Assembly (NCBI GenBank): GCA_012064415.1
Contig: SSNU01000358.1
Coordinates: 1 to 64,000, forward strand
Direction of reading: 5' to 3'
Length of the DNA: 64,000 nt
DNA from: Gyrodactylus bullatarudis
Taxonomy: Eukaryota; Platyhelminthes; Monogenea; Gyrodactylidea; Gyrodactylidae
Of this stretch, positions 11,901 to 24,657 are shown one piece after another. Within the stretch, counting starts at the first letter, position 1. Every line of letters starts with the position of its first letter. The position numbers and the translations under genes were made by a program. The notes below the pieces were generated by a model. It had not been told where the DNA came from and searched no databases. It saw only the letters and a list, made by a program, of their open reading frames with translations.

Positions 11901-14559
11901 CTAATTAGTAAAGTTTGAATGTACTTCTTCTTGGTACCAAAGCAATAATCATCTCTCTTAGATTGTCGATGCGAAAAATCTCAAGTTGGATGACAGAAGT
12001 GCAGTAGGTTTTTCTTATGTATCACTCATCTATCACTGAGAGTTGCTGTTCCCACTTTAACAATATAATGATAATATCCTTCTAGCCAGACTATCTACGT
12101 ACAACTTACTTACTCTTGGTTCAATTAATCATTAGAAGAATATCCACTTCATCTCTGCCTACGACCTACTTGTAAAGGAATGATGATAGATTCCTGTCTG
12201 AGTGTATATAGAGTGTGTTCTCGTGCGAAATGTTGCCAAGACATTATCATGGGATTTAATTATCTCTTTGCAAGGATGTTTTTCTACTAACCCTGGTGCA
12301 AACACTGAGGGAATGTTCAACATGGACTGATAGTGATGGTCTGTTGAATTTTCCACTTAACAAAATTATTCATACATGCAAATCAGTATAACAACTATTT
12401 TCAAGTTATCTCTGGGGATATTTCCAATTGAATTTGATCCTTGATAAAGAGCAGTTGTGAATCTACGAATTTTACAAAAATCTTGAGAAATTTTTAAACG
12501 TTTTTTTAATCTTCATTGAAAATTTTAAAAAACGCTCAAAATTATCAAGATTTCAGCAATCATTCTATGCTTCCCTTTAAATATTTAGAATATATTTTGA
12601 GAAATTTAGCCAAATTTATTATTATTTCTAGCCGCAGGGAAAATTCAAAAATAAAATCAAAATTTAAAGAAAAAACAAGGTCATTAATGTGCTTTACCTA
12701 TTGCCGTGGTAACTAACTGCTAACGAACTACTGTATAGTGGAAAAGAATAATGAAATATTGGACCATCTGTGCTTCATAAAAAAGCAACATTCGACAAGT
12801 GAACTTTTGCCTCGTCATTTTTTATTGTATGTGTGTTCCTTATCACTTTCCATAGACTAAGAGGGCGGGTAATTAATGGAAAAAAAGTGAACCAATTAAC
12901 CCCCGATTCTTGAGGATTTATGGTCCTCAACTCTCAAGGGTAAATTTCTAACGAGAAAAAAATATAGAGGTGAGAAAAATGATTTATTTGTTGTTAGGAA
13001 AGCACAAGCTAAGGAATCATTAGAAAGGTTTCAAAACAGCTCAAAAACCTACAAAAGATAAGGTTCTAGTCATTCATAAAGTTTTCAAGAGCTCTTCATT
13101 CCATCAAACAATCTGTATTAAAAATCTGAGGAAAGTTATTTTACGTAGCGATTTAAAAATAATTTGAAATCAAACAGCAAGAATAATCTGAGATACGCAA
13201 GATTTGGTTTAAAACATCAATTTTTGAATAGGCGCCAAAATTTTTCAATGAATCTTTTTACGTGAAAGGACTAAATCCCTATTTTCGAACATTTTGTCAA
13301 CGGTTAAAAATAAAAGTGAATGTAACAATTTAATTAATTATATAACTACTTAAAATACGAATAAATTTGGAAAAAAATTTATTTTCAAAAATACAAATTA
13401 TCTAAATCTCCATATTTTGAATGTTACGTTGGTTATTTTTTTCAGAGTCAAAGTGAGAGAACAAAATTAGACAAGGAAACTTAATTTTACAGTTATGCTC
13501 TGAGCTGATCCGTCATTTATCGAAGAATTTCAGATTTTTCTCTTGAATCGATCAAAGTGGGCCTCATCATTAAAATTTCAAAATAAATGATTTCTTGATG
13601 AAATTAATGGGAATTTTTGTAAAACTCATAGATCCCATGCCAATTACAATTATTTCTGGAATAATTTCAATAGAGTAAATGTAATAAGTGGGATATGAAA
13701 CTCTCGCACAAGTATTAATTGAGGTTATTGTATCTGATTTCACTCAACTATGGAAATGCATGTCGAGGGTAAAACAAAGAAAAAGAATAAACGTCAAATT
13801 CAATTTAAACTGTTTGATATGAGGGGGAAGTGTACATTTTTATTACAGTCACTTGTATTCCCAAGTAGTACAAGGAGATGATATGAAACTATGTACACTT
13901 CTTAGTACAAGTAGAGAAAAAGTTTATGCTTGTCGGTGAAAAACTTGTTTTTTTATCTCACCGATAAATATCAGAAAGAAACCCTCGGTAACTGATATGA
14001 AAGGAGAGAGGGGAAAGAACACGTAAGACTTATGCAGTCTTATACACGATAAAACATTATACACTGTAATGCTAATGTATTATACACGAAATGATTAATA
14101 AGGTTAATAAAAGTCTACATGCATTTCTATTGGCTGAAATGAATGCCTGTTTCTGATTGGCCAGATGGAATTAAACAAAATTTTAATTCTTTCATCCTCG
14201 TGTTCAGTTAAATTTGTTATCATCAAGAAGACGTTGGACTCAGGAATTTTTCATCAGTTTTGGAATTTTTACTACTATTATTATGCTAGCACCCTTTGAT
14301 AAATTGGATTAATTAATACCCAATTTCTTATTGAAAAAGTAAGCATTTTTAATCATTATTATCGTAATTTTGTACATGAGTCATTCTGTTGACTGAAAGA
14401 AATGCTCTTTCATATGGTCAGGCATTTTCTTGTAAACATTATATTAATACCGCGAATAAATAAATAACTAGTCTAGAATTAATTATTTTTTTCAAAAGTA
14501 TTATACTACAGAAGTTTATCGATATTTTTCATGATATAAACATTATTTTTGATAAATAG

Positions 14560-17500
14560 AATCAAAATAACCAGTCATGTCAGTAGCATTGACAATGCCA
14601 ATCAGTCCGCAATTAAACCAAATGAGTCATTGCCATGGTACAATGAGAAGGAGAGATGGCAACTACAATTGTTTCACACCTCCAAGTCAAACTCATCAAG
14701 TCTTATCAGATTCCCAAATGTCTTTCAAGTGAGTAGGGTTCTTCATTACTTTATTTGGCTTAAACTTTGATTGGTTAGTTAAAACTGACGACCATCTGAA
14801 TGAATTAATTCAAACTGCGAAATAATTCATTGAGACGATAGTATTTTCTAATTACTACTACTCTTGAGATTAGGATCAGTTAAAGAGAGTAGAAAGTTCC
14901 TGTCACTTTAAATAAATGAATCATACTAGGCAATAAATTCATCATTAAGATATCATTTGATTTAATTTATTACAGAATGAATTGAAGCATAAAACTATGC
15001 CTCAGACATTGAATGTGATGATTACACTAGCTCAGTTAATAATAATAGTACTGATAAAGTGTTGAAATGACCTTGTTCCCAGCAGAGTTCAATGACCCCT
15101 TAAGAGAGAAATACAGTGTACTTATCATTTTACCATCATCAACATTTATCCCTCTGGGCAATTTTTCAATACAGTAATGTCTGTATAATGGAAATCTTAG
15201 ATAGAGTATTGCTTTTTTTCTTCTTCGAAAATAATCCCTCCATTTTGAGGACAGTATATTTTGTCAAAAGACTCACTGTAGAATTAATCTTAATTGCACT
15301 TCCTCCAGTATATTTATTACAGTACTCAAATTAAACTGACTAATTCCCCAATTTTTTTATTCACTAATTTGTCTCCTTAATTGTATTATTTTATTGCATA
15401 ATTATACATTAAATTGTTGAGGTATTTATTTTATGGCCTACACGTAGAAATTTTATCCTTTGGGACAAAAAAAATAAAAAAGAATTAAACTTTTTCTATT
15501 TCCCAACTGTTGAGAATGTAAATTGTACATTGGAGAAGAAAGACCTCATAAAACCGTCAAGGCAGCCTGTCTCTCATACTTACTTTATTACCTACAGTGT
15601 ACCTTTAACGACTGTGTGCATCTTTGTACAGGGAAATTCTATTAATCACAGGGAATCATAACTCAGTGGTCATCATCATTATCGAACCTAGAGTTTAAAA
15701 GAAAAATTAATCAGTTGCCAGTCACACAATGGAGGTGATTGGAGTTTCTTTTTTGGAATTTTATTTTATCGTCTGAAGTGCAGACAAAAAAAACATGAAT
15801 AGCCATAATTTTGACATCTGTTTGCCATTCATTAATGCAGGTCCCATTGTCTTTACTTGCCCATGTTAACCCTTGACCCTTTATTTTCCTGGCTCTTTTT
15901 TATTTTTGCTTGACAATGGAAGAAAAATAAACAAAAGAGAGTTTTTTCTCATTTCCAAATGTTCTAACTATTCAAGTTGACGGATAGAATTACAATTCAA
16001 TTCAAGGGAACAAGTAGGACTTGCATTGCAAACCGATTCCTATGATCTGGATCATAGGGGAAGATTAGAGAATATTGAGGTTACACCCATTTATGTATTA
16101 CCAGTCTATTACAACCCCCTTCTTTTATTTTTACTCAATAGGGTGTAAAATTGTTGAAAACTGAAATAAATAATCATTTTCAATTTTTATACGGGAAATT
16201 TTTTTTTCAAAGAGAGAATTATTTGTATGAAAATAATTAGTTCCTCTGAGGGCGTGAAATTATATAGCTTCTTTACCAAGGTGTTGTCATAATCAACTTG
16301 GGAGAATTCTGTTTAGTGTAGCGCCTTTTTATCGTATATGAACTGTAAAAACTCAACTGAATTGAGAGTTTATGGGGGCACTGTTGAATCAACACTTGTT
16401 GTGTTTCCATATTAAAATTTTTTTATCTTTCTTTTAGTTCTTTAACATCGAGTCATCAAAATTTGGCCAAGGAAACACCACGCTACCAGCGCAAAGCGAA
16501 TGCAAATATTCTAACTAGCTTTCATTTTGCGAGACTCATGCGTATTAGTGCTCCAATCTTGCCAGCTACAATAGCCGCTTCACAAATTGACTGGAACATA
16601 CCGAATGAACAACTTGGCAAGTATAAATTTGTAAGTTTACCTCAATAGTATTGAGTCTGATCAACCAGTATATATATCTAATCGGATTAAACCATTTGTA
16701 TGCTGGCGATTTCAACAGACCAGCCTATATAAATCAGTACTGATGACTGACACAGTAACGAATAATGTTGAGTCATTCCCTTTGAGACTTTTGATAGATA
16801 ATTTATATTTATGACTCAAAAGTGTAGTAGAAAATGTACATAATGTCTTTTAATGATTTTTTATTATCCAGCAGTAGTCAAATATGGCCAATATATATAC
16901 ATTGATATATTGATGTATATAGTATAGTTAATCCCCTGGCTATTTATCCCGTCTGACTAAGACTGTACTGTAGGAATGTTTTCTCTACTCTGGAATTTTT
17001 GTCCATCTCCTGATTACATTTAAAACATAACGAGAAAGAGAGAGTGATACATTTATTATAGCGGACCACGCATGAATGATTTTATTACCTTGGACTCATA
17101 TCCACTCCTACACATTGTGTCTGCCTGTCTGTCTAGTTTCAAGTTTTCTCTAATTACAGTGGTGAATTATTTGAATTTTTACATTACACTTCTTTCCTGG
17201 AAAGAATTAGATTTTTTCCATTCTGAATGTAGTTATCAATTTCTGGTTAAAAGTTAATAAAACACCTAACTGAGCATAAGAGTGATATTACCAAGTCCTG
17301 GTAAATTACAGTGCACTTGACCATGTTTGAAGGGATATTTCAATGGCACGTGCATCTTGGCTTAAATTCCCTATGCAAAACTTCTTTCATTTTATGACTA
17401 TTATTAATGGTGAATTTTTTCTCTTAGAATCGTGTTTTTGTTTATTTGAAGAAAACTAATTCGAATCGCATCTTTACAAAGTCGGAGAGTAACCCTAAAA

Positions 17501-20500
17501 GTATCGTATCCTTTTACAATCCGTCTCCGGCTTCTGATCAAAGTCAAAAGTTCATCTTTGACGATGTCTTAACTTCAACTGAAGAAATGGTAAGCTTACA
17601 TCTCAACTGTTGAATGAATTCATAGTCTCACTAAACTCTCATTTTATTTTCCAGCCTACCATTTGTAGTAAAATTTTGAATCCACTTCTTGAGAGTGTAG
17701 TCTTGAAAGAGACATCAGCCACTCTACTCAATCTTGGTCCGCATAATTCTCACAAATCAAAGATAATGATTGGTCGAGATGACAATCATCTAACCCCTGG
17801 CCTTATACCATCTGCCATATCATGGATTTATCGTCTTGTCCGTATAAAGAGTGAAGCTCTCAAACAAAAGTACATTGTCAAATTATCCTTTGTTGAAGTC
17901 TCCAAGAATAAGCTCAGAGATCTCCTCAAACACCTGTCTGCTAAAAGAGGTTTGTATTTATTTAATTAAATGATATAACTGGGGCTACATATACGCAATA
18001 ATACTAGAGCAAGTGCATCTTATGCATAGCTAAAATCAAATTCCCCAATAAAGTACAAAAAATAATAAAAACTTTTGCATACAGCAAAAATAATCTTATA
18101 ACTATGAGGAGAGATTGAAAGATTCACACTTCAGTTTCTTCCCTCATACTCTATGAACGTCATTCCAACTTGTAGGATAATAATTCACTCTTTGAAAGAC
18201 ACATTACTATTCCTGATAACAAGTTGATATTTTCTTCCCCAGGGCGTCTCCTCCATCAATAACTGACTTCACTTGATTGATAGAAATGAAAGAGTTAATT
18301 AAAGCTATTAATTTAGGAATAAATGATTTTTACAGAAATCTCATTTTTTTAATCAAAGATTTTTATTTGGTCATCGATTCTAAAGGTACACTCTCACTGA
18401 TTTAAGAAAAAAATTATTTTTGGAAAAATTTTGACTTTCGCACTTGAATGGAATGTTATATAAAATCTCTACGACCATTTTTGCTCTTCTTGTTTATTGG
18501 CGGCCCAGATAAATAACGCTCGATTTCTCTCACACCTTAGAATCAAAAAAATTCAACTCTAAGGTTAAAAAAATTAAATAAAAATATATTTCTTAGATCA
18601 GTGAAAGGGTACCTTTAGAATCAGTTACCTTGATGAAAAAAAATCATGAATTCCGAATTTCATCGAGAATAGCTATTTAAAAAGAATTTCTCCCATTTTC
18701 ATCTTTGATATACAGAAAACCCTTAAAGTTATTATTTTAATTTTAGATGAAAAACTTCGCAAAATTGAAGATAGCACTGTCAACTTGGTCTGTGATTTTA
18801 TGGATAATCGCACTGTTATGAAAGCAAGTACATCAGATCAAGCAGCCTATCTGTTTGATGAAGCTATGCGTTATCGTGTTAATCAATGGAAGTCTGTCAC
18901 AGACGACGATTCCTCCACACATTTAATTTTTTCCCTGATAATCTTTCGAGTTGATGAAAACAACAAGCAAGAATTCATAAGCAAACTGAATATTCTCGAT
19001 ATGGGCAGTAATTATAACAAGTTGATTGTACCTAATTGCAGACAGATCCTACGTGATCCACGAAAGTTTGAAGATTTGAATCTCCTCGAATCGACTATCC
19101 ACTATTTCACGACCAAGTCCAAAGTTAAAACTAACACTGTCCTCTTGGGGCATGTATCCGACGATGGAAATGAATACTATGAGAATATTCAGGTCCTAAA
19201 AACTCTCTCGAAAACTTTCAAGAGGAACAAACTAATTGAACCTAACGAGGATGAACAAAAATTGCTTCGTCCCAAATTGGGGAAATCGTCTTTCTCTAGA
19301 TCCAGTATCTTACTTGAGCCAAAGAAATCTTTGGATAACACCAAATTGGATTCTGTTGACGATTCTGTTTATGACTTGCACTCTTCCAGGCGTTCAACTA
19401 CCTCGAGTATCAACTCAATTTTTAAGATTTGGAAACGACAAAAATCTTCGACCACAATGAGTAACTCGAGTGATTGTAAGAATTCAATTGAGCGTCGATC
19501 GACGCCAAGAACTAACGTCAAGGCCTGGCCTAGTAGGTCAACAGTTCTGTTGGGCAAAGAGGTAATTATGGAGAACAGAGATTCAGAAACCTGGATCGAT
19601 GGTCCAAGAGTTGGCAATAGCAGTAGAACTGTGACATCCCCGAGATCTGGTAAAGTCCTCACCCTGCCCAATTTGAACTTTTCCAGTAATGAAGAGGAAA
19701 AGACTGAAACAGTTCTCTCTGATATCAGTGAAAAGACTGAAAAGTCAAAAATTCGATTCTTCAAGTCCTTTGGAAAGACTCAGAGGTAAGCTGTTCATAT
19801 TCAACTAAATTTTTAAAATAACTCAACTTTTTGCATCGAATATAATTTTTTAAAATTCCATTGTGAAATGAGCTTATTAGTTGCTGGAATAAAAAAATCA
19901 ATCTGGCCAAAATTAGGCCAATTTTTGAATTTTGAAGATGCACCTTTTCAACTTGTGAGCCCAAAATGTTTGTTGATTTCGGAGATTTCGTTGTTTTTAA
20001 GAAAAATTTAACCTATAAATTTTGGGCCATTTTCCTTCAGGGTAATTGATGAATTCGGATTGTTCGATTTCCCACAATAATGATGAATTTCTGTAAACTT
20101 TGTGCTCATATTCGAATCTTTAGTTTAATTTTGATCCCATATATCAGCATTTTAACTGGCTTGAGAATATCATTGTTAACAATTAATTATTCTCAACTCT
20201 GATTGACTATATTCATTTAACCTGACCAATCTATCCTTTTTCAATAGACCGACTCTTCAAGACTCTTTCCAACCAATAAACTACTCATCACCCAAAATGA
20301 ATCGAGTTGTCGACTGGGTCAACTCTATCGAGTCTGATAAGAAGCAGCATAGAATTTGTAAAACGGAGATGTCTTCACGATCTGAAAACAACATTGAATA
20401 TGAGAGCATTCCTGTTCAGGTGTCAAAGATTTGCGAAAGTCTCATAACCACTTCATCCAGAGATCAGTCCCAATACAATCCCCAATCTACAGACGTTAAA

Positions 20501-21096
20501 AGTGGGGATCATAATAATATGATTCAGCCTTCATTTCAACCCAATCTCTCCAGTTATCCAGCAATTCCTCAAGACACTAAGAGAAAGAAGAAGAAAAGAT
20601 TTTCTTTCCTATTCTCCTGTCTTTCAACATCATACTCTGATCTAAGGTATGTTCCAATTTTTTCACAACTTCCTTATTGAATTTCATATCTTCCTTTGAT
20701 AATGACATTTTAAAATACTATTTCTTAATGAATTTCTTAACGAACTGCAAAAGGTATAGTATTTTTGTCTTTTTTCAATGAAATTCCCAATATCACTATT
20801 TCTACTATGACTTATTTTTTTGAATTAGAACTCCCAATGAAACAAAGAAGAGACCAGAACCAGATATGAGACAAAATCTACTTCCTCAACAAAATCCATC
20901 ACTTATTCCTTGTACAATGAGTAAGAAAATATCTCAGTCGAACATTTCCAACTCCGTCTATCATAGTAATGCCAATCGGAAATCAATTATGAGTGGTTTT
21001 GCTCCATCTAGTGGTTATGATTCAATGCCAGGGAACGATGGATCAGGTTCTGAAATGTCCTCCTCTAGGATACGACAAAACTTGTGTTCATATTGA
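14560..21096 (+). CDS. Atypical kinesin, KIF26/VAB-8-like (5' end unresolved)
   Basis: Supported exons are 16438-16630, 17428-17589, 17655-17949, 18747-19785, 20248-20646 and 20829-21096, joined in phase. A further exon, 14560-14728, is likely, but its end phase does not match 16438, so an exon is missing or an acceptor differs. The motor region matches KIF26: a FIFDDV strand before the nucleotide site, a P-loop region reading GPHNSHKSKIMIG, then GLIPSAISWIYRLV, which is diagnostic of this family. SSTH stands for switch I, ILDMGS for switch II, and TVLLGHVSD for a core strand. The invariant P-loop Gly before Lys is His, so ATP hydrolysis is unlikely; KIF26 members are known to bind microtubules without normal motility and to act in cell and axon migration. 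The tail is Ser-rich and basic, with an SSGYDSM motif near the C-terminus. AATAAA lies about 100 nt after the stop. Confidence 0.85.
18376..18621. mobile_element. MITE-like inverted repeat in a kinesin intron
   Basis: The left arm 18376-18410 (core GATTCTAAAGGTAC) and right arm 18588-18621 (core GGTACCTTTAGAATC) are near-perfect reverse complements; similarity continues weakly outward. The interior of about 180 bp is non-coding. It sits inside the 797-nt intron between exons 17655-17949 and 18747-19785, which probably explains that intron's length. Confidence 0.6.
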
Positions 21097-22480
21097 AACA
21101 ATTGTAGATTTCTTCTCATCAAACTTTGTATATAATCATAATATGGATTGAAATAATTACCTGTAATTCACAGGTTGTAAATACTTTACCAAGTTTAAAT
21201 AAAAGATTGATTTTAACCTGACTCAGGAATTCTGAGTGAAATTTGTCATGGTTCCAACGTATGAGTCACTTTAAGAACCCCCCCCCCTTTATTCTGTTCG
21301 AGCATGATGTGTTCAAAATGATCTTACTTTCAAGTATGTGACTCATAACGAAAGTAGTGGCTGTCTTTTTAAAAATTATAAATAGGAAAATTCAACATTT
21401 TATTAATTTAGTAAAAGTTTAAGTAAAAATAAATTCCAACTGCGAAAAACCAACAAAACATTCGTTTAATTAACGCAATAATGAAACTCACAAATATTTT
21501 GGTGTATTAGAGATGTAACAAGTGATTGCCTTTTGATGATTCTAATACTATTTTCATTGAAAAAAATATACTTGAAGCTTTATCACCAAAAAAGATATTC
21601 GAAATTTTAGTGAAAACGTAGTAAAAATTCATTGAAAATCTAGCGGCATTTTTAAAAAAGTCTTATTTTTAAACTTGAATATCATCACGGACAAGCATTT
21701 TGATACTTGATATGAAATAATGTTAAGAACTCATAGTATTATCATTTGAGTTGGTTTTTAAAGTAGGTTGAAAAATTTGTTACATCTCTAGTGAATATTG
21801 AGAATTGTTTCTAAAATCACCGGTTTCTTGATTTTTAAAGCTCAATCTCTTGATTTAAAAAACTGTAAGGTTTGTTTCAATACTGAAAGTTCAATAATTT
21901 TTTTAAAATATCAAAAATTTTCACCGAATATTCTGGATGAAGATGAATCTAAAGTTGTTGTAACTTGGAGAGTTTTAGATTTATAATAAAGAAAATTTTT
22001 AACAAATCTTATTTTGGTGAGAAATAGCACTATATATGTTAAAGTTGATAACTAGAATAATAGAATAGTAATAGAGTTGTAGCTCTATAAAAAAATATAT
22101 CAAATCTATCCTTCTCCTCTCTGCCCCTTTCAAGTTGAAAAAACCTCGTACCACATTTTAGTTTTTATCCTAAATTCACAACTTACAAGTTAAGAATTAT
22201 AATAAAATCTTGTTAAAAATACACAATACAATTGCAATTACAATTATTATCGTATCGTCAGCAAAATAGTTAACTTGACAATGTGATGGGGTATTAGAAT
22301 AAACTTTTTGTCGGTAAAATGTTAATACTAAAAAAATGAATCTGGTGTTCAAAATTAGGCCTCTTTAAAAAAATAATTTTTTGAATTTTGAAAATCCCTA
22401 AAAAAGAGCTCAAAATTTTATTAATTTTAAAGATTAAAAATTTACATGGATTTACATGTATTTCAATCGTAGTTTACTTA
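21097..22480. other. Intergenic region between kinesin 3' end and the 22.5 kb gene
   Basis: Holds the kinesin 3' UTR with AATAAA near 21198, a C homopolymer at about 21277-21286, and AT-rich DNA with no supported gene. A TTTATT near 22418 is the likely poly(A) signal (minus strand) of the next gene. Confidence 0.5.
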
Positions 22481-23068
22481 TTATAATTTCGAATCAGTTC
22501 TTTTTTTAACTTTCATTAGGGCTCTTCTGTAGCAAAAACACAATTTTTCTGGTAAATCAGTAAAACCTGAATTTTTCTCAAAATTTAATGACAACTTTAT
22601 ATCCTCATACTTTTTCAATTCTTCTTCACTCAGCAAGTTTTCCAAGTATGAAATGTGTTTCATCTCTAATCCTAATGCTGCTAGGCTGTCTACCGTTTTA
22701 GTGGCTTTCTTCTTGAATCTTTCTCCGACATATTTCTTATTGATCAAATCTTCTTCTAGATTTATGAAATAATCGATGAATCTTCTCGTCTCACCTTTCG
22801 GACAACAGTATGTTTTACATAAGCAAAACCTACTTACAGCCATAGAGTTTAAATCATCAATAAACCCTGCCAAAATTTGATGGGACATGACCAAATAAAC
22901 TGGCTCTGCATCTTTCCATAAAAAGTTTTCAGTGAAACTGATCGGTGTCGGCATTAATAATATTTCCTCTATTTTAGTCTCCAACTTGTTGACAAAAATC
23001 TTGTTATTCTTAAACTCATCCTGGCAGAATTCCTTTTTAAAGTCTGCAAGATCTCTCTTTGAATCCAT
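22481..23068 (-). CDS. Hypothetical single-exon protein with a Cys cluster
   Basis: A 195-aa uninterrupted frame with ATG start, normal amino-acid composition and a poly(A) signal about 60 nt past the stop, so it is probably a real gene. I do not recognise the family. Visible features: no signal peptide or membrane segment; a mainly helical, Lys/Glu-rich chain; a cluster RFCLCKTYCCPKGETRR (residues 80-96; Cys 82, 84, 88, 89) and a second pair, CFC, at 177-179. The spaced cysteines could bind metal or form a CxC redox site; both ideas are inference. A basic C-terminus (VKKRTDSK) could aid nuclear import. It lacks introns, unlike most neighbours, which fits either a small single-exon gene or an old retrocopy. 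Confidence 0.6.
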   Translation of the reverse strand: MDSKRDLADFKKEFCQDEFKNNKIFVNKLETKIEEILLMPTPISFTENFLWKDAEPVYLVMSHQILAGFIDDLNSMAVSRFCLCKTYCCPKGETRRFIDYFINLEEDLINKKYVGERFKKKATKTVDSLAALGLEMKHISYLENLLSEEELKKYEDIKLSLNFEKNSGFTDLPEKLCFCYRRALMKVKKRTDSKL

Positions 23069-24130
23069 TCTAATTGAGAAAATTAGAGGATTACGTATTC
23101 GACTTTATACGAAAATAACTCATTGTTTTATTTCGCTTTTTCATTTATGAAAAAAAACAACGAATGCTTTTAATAGTAATTTATTTATATATGTAAAGAT
23201 TAACATTCAGCCTAGTTTCCCCAGCAGATTCATTAATTTCAGCCATTTCCTCTACATGCTAGATAGAGATTTGAATACTTTCATTTTGCTAAACAAAACA
23301 AATTTGAGAGATACTATCGAGCATAGCTTCTAAACCAGAAGAGGTAGCTAAAAAGTTTGATGCAACGAGTTAAAGAGAATATTTTGCAAATTATATCTGT
23401 TTTTACGAGTTATAATAAATATTTTAGAGCAAAATTAATACCTAAAATTCGAATATTTTTCTCGAAATCTGATGGAAAGAAAAAACTGAAAAATGGATTA
23501 AGACAAAAGTGTTAAAATCGGGCTTGGGAGTAGTTTGGAGATTATTTGTAATTATTAAGGTAAAGTGAGAGAACTAATATAAGTGATCATAATACTTTTT
23601 TTAATGAGATCTAAACCATAAAACTTTTTCTCTATGTTGAAGATGAAGTAATTAATTGAGCTATAAGTTTACCACCAGAAACTACGATTAATGCAACATT
23701 TTGCTTAGAAATTCTGTAGTTTTAGAATCCGTACAACTTAAAGGTGGCTAAAAATTCATAATAATATGATGCAAATTCCACCTACTAGTGATATCCTACA
23801 CATGGTTATTATCAGAAAAGAAATTAGTGAAACAAATTATTTCGGCTGCTTTTTGGTGTTATTGAATTATGTAAATGAGATATAATCTGGGATATAAAAG
23901 TTTTATAATATATAGAGGGAGTTCTCAGCGATTCAAGTTTTTAAAACAATATAGCAGGCAACAAGCCTTGAGTTAAAATGAGAACTTATAGATTATGATT
24001 TTTTTTTTTTGACCATGCTCGACGACGCCGCGCTCCTTAATCTTTCAAAAAGCCAATTTATTATTCTTGTTAAATCGCTTGATTTACAACTTTCGATATT
24101 AAAGAATCTTCAAACTTAGAAAATTGAAAA
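23069..24130. other. Intergenic AT-rich region, nothing recognised
   Basis: No supported coding or RNA gene. A short GC-rich patch (GACGACGCCGCGC) lies near 24020-24040, just before the Penelope fragment. Confidence 0.5.
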
Positions 24131-24657
24131 AAGATATATTAAAACCAAATGTACATTTCTTGAAGTATCATCAGTGGTAATTCTTCAAAAATGATATAAG
24201 TTAAGAATTCATTCAAGATAATATTTTACAAATCATGAAAGAAATAGTAAAGTCAAAGAAAATAATAATAAAATGCAAGCTGAAAAAACACCAAAACTCT
24301 CCAATAAATAGCAACAGTGGAGAGAAAAGTGAAAAAGCTCACATAGGCCAAGGGAGTTGAAGATTATAGGAATAATTTTTCTGAACACATAGATTAGGTT
24401 TATATAGGTTAATAAGAAATTTCTCTTTCACCCATACATCTATGCTGTCGTCATTAGGGTTTTTGTATAAAACGGAAAAATTTGAAATTGAAGCTGTATG
24501 ATCTTCTTGTTTAAGATGCCTTGTAACCGCAGTATCCTTCTTCAGATGATCCTCCGCTCGTGTAGATAATTTCCTAATCGTTCTACCTATATACGAGGCT
24601 CCACAATCACATTGGAATTTGTAAACTAATAGAGTTTTCTCCTCTGGCTTCAGTAAA
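24131..24657 (-). mobile_element. 5'-truncated Penelope-like element: GIY-YIG endonuclease end and 3' tail
   Basis: On the minus strand an open frame runs from about 24657 to a TGA at 24339-24341, about 105 codons. It reads as the C-terminal GIY-YIG endonuclease of Penelope-like retroelements: LLVYKFQCDCGASYIGRT, then an Arg (STRAEDHL) and His region (AVTRHLKQEDHT), and ends VKEKFLINLYKPNL. The frame is intact, so the copy is not very old. The non-coding 3' tail (24131-24338) closely resembles 63877-64000. The upstream part, including the reverse transcriptase, is missing: the sequence switches abruptly to a LINE at about 24657. 5' truncation is usual for these elements. Confidence 0.8.
24144..24178 (-). 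ncRNA. Hammerhead-ribozyme-like motif in the Penelope 3' tail
   Basis: Minus-strand reading: ACCA, CUGAUGA, a short spacer, GAAA, then a palindrome (AAAUGUACAUUU overlapping GAAA) and UGGU. ACCA pairs with UGGU as stem I. CUGAUGA and GAAA match the catalytic core boxes, and the palindrome could form stem III between two molecules. Stem II is poor. Hammerheads with minimal stem III are known from Penelope-like elements. The second copy (63892-63927) keeps CUGAUGA and a compensated stem I but has lost GAAA. Confidence 0.4.

Larger units (their letters stand above)
6868..14559. other. Gene-poor intergenic region or long upstream intron of the kinesin gene
   Basis: No supported gene. A repeat pair lies at 7245-7390 and 8815-8935. 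A possible piggyBac-type left end (TTAACCC followed by a TTGAGGA/TCCTCAA hairpin) lies near 12896-12930, but no matching right end was found. Missing 5' exons of the kinesin gene that starts at 14560 may be hidden here; I could not identify them. The open frame at 8168-8527 has biased composition and no supporting signal. Confidence 0.45.

Noticed and set aside
15866..15900. TTAACCCTTGACCC as a piggyBac left end
   Set aside because: No subterminal hairpin and no matching GGGTTAA partner nearby.
19369..19764. 131-codon minus-strand frame
   Set aside because: Antisense of the kinesin tail exon, whose sense frame joins in phase with neighbours.
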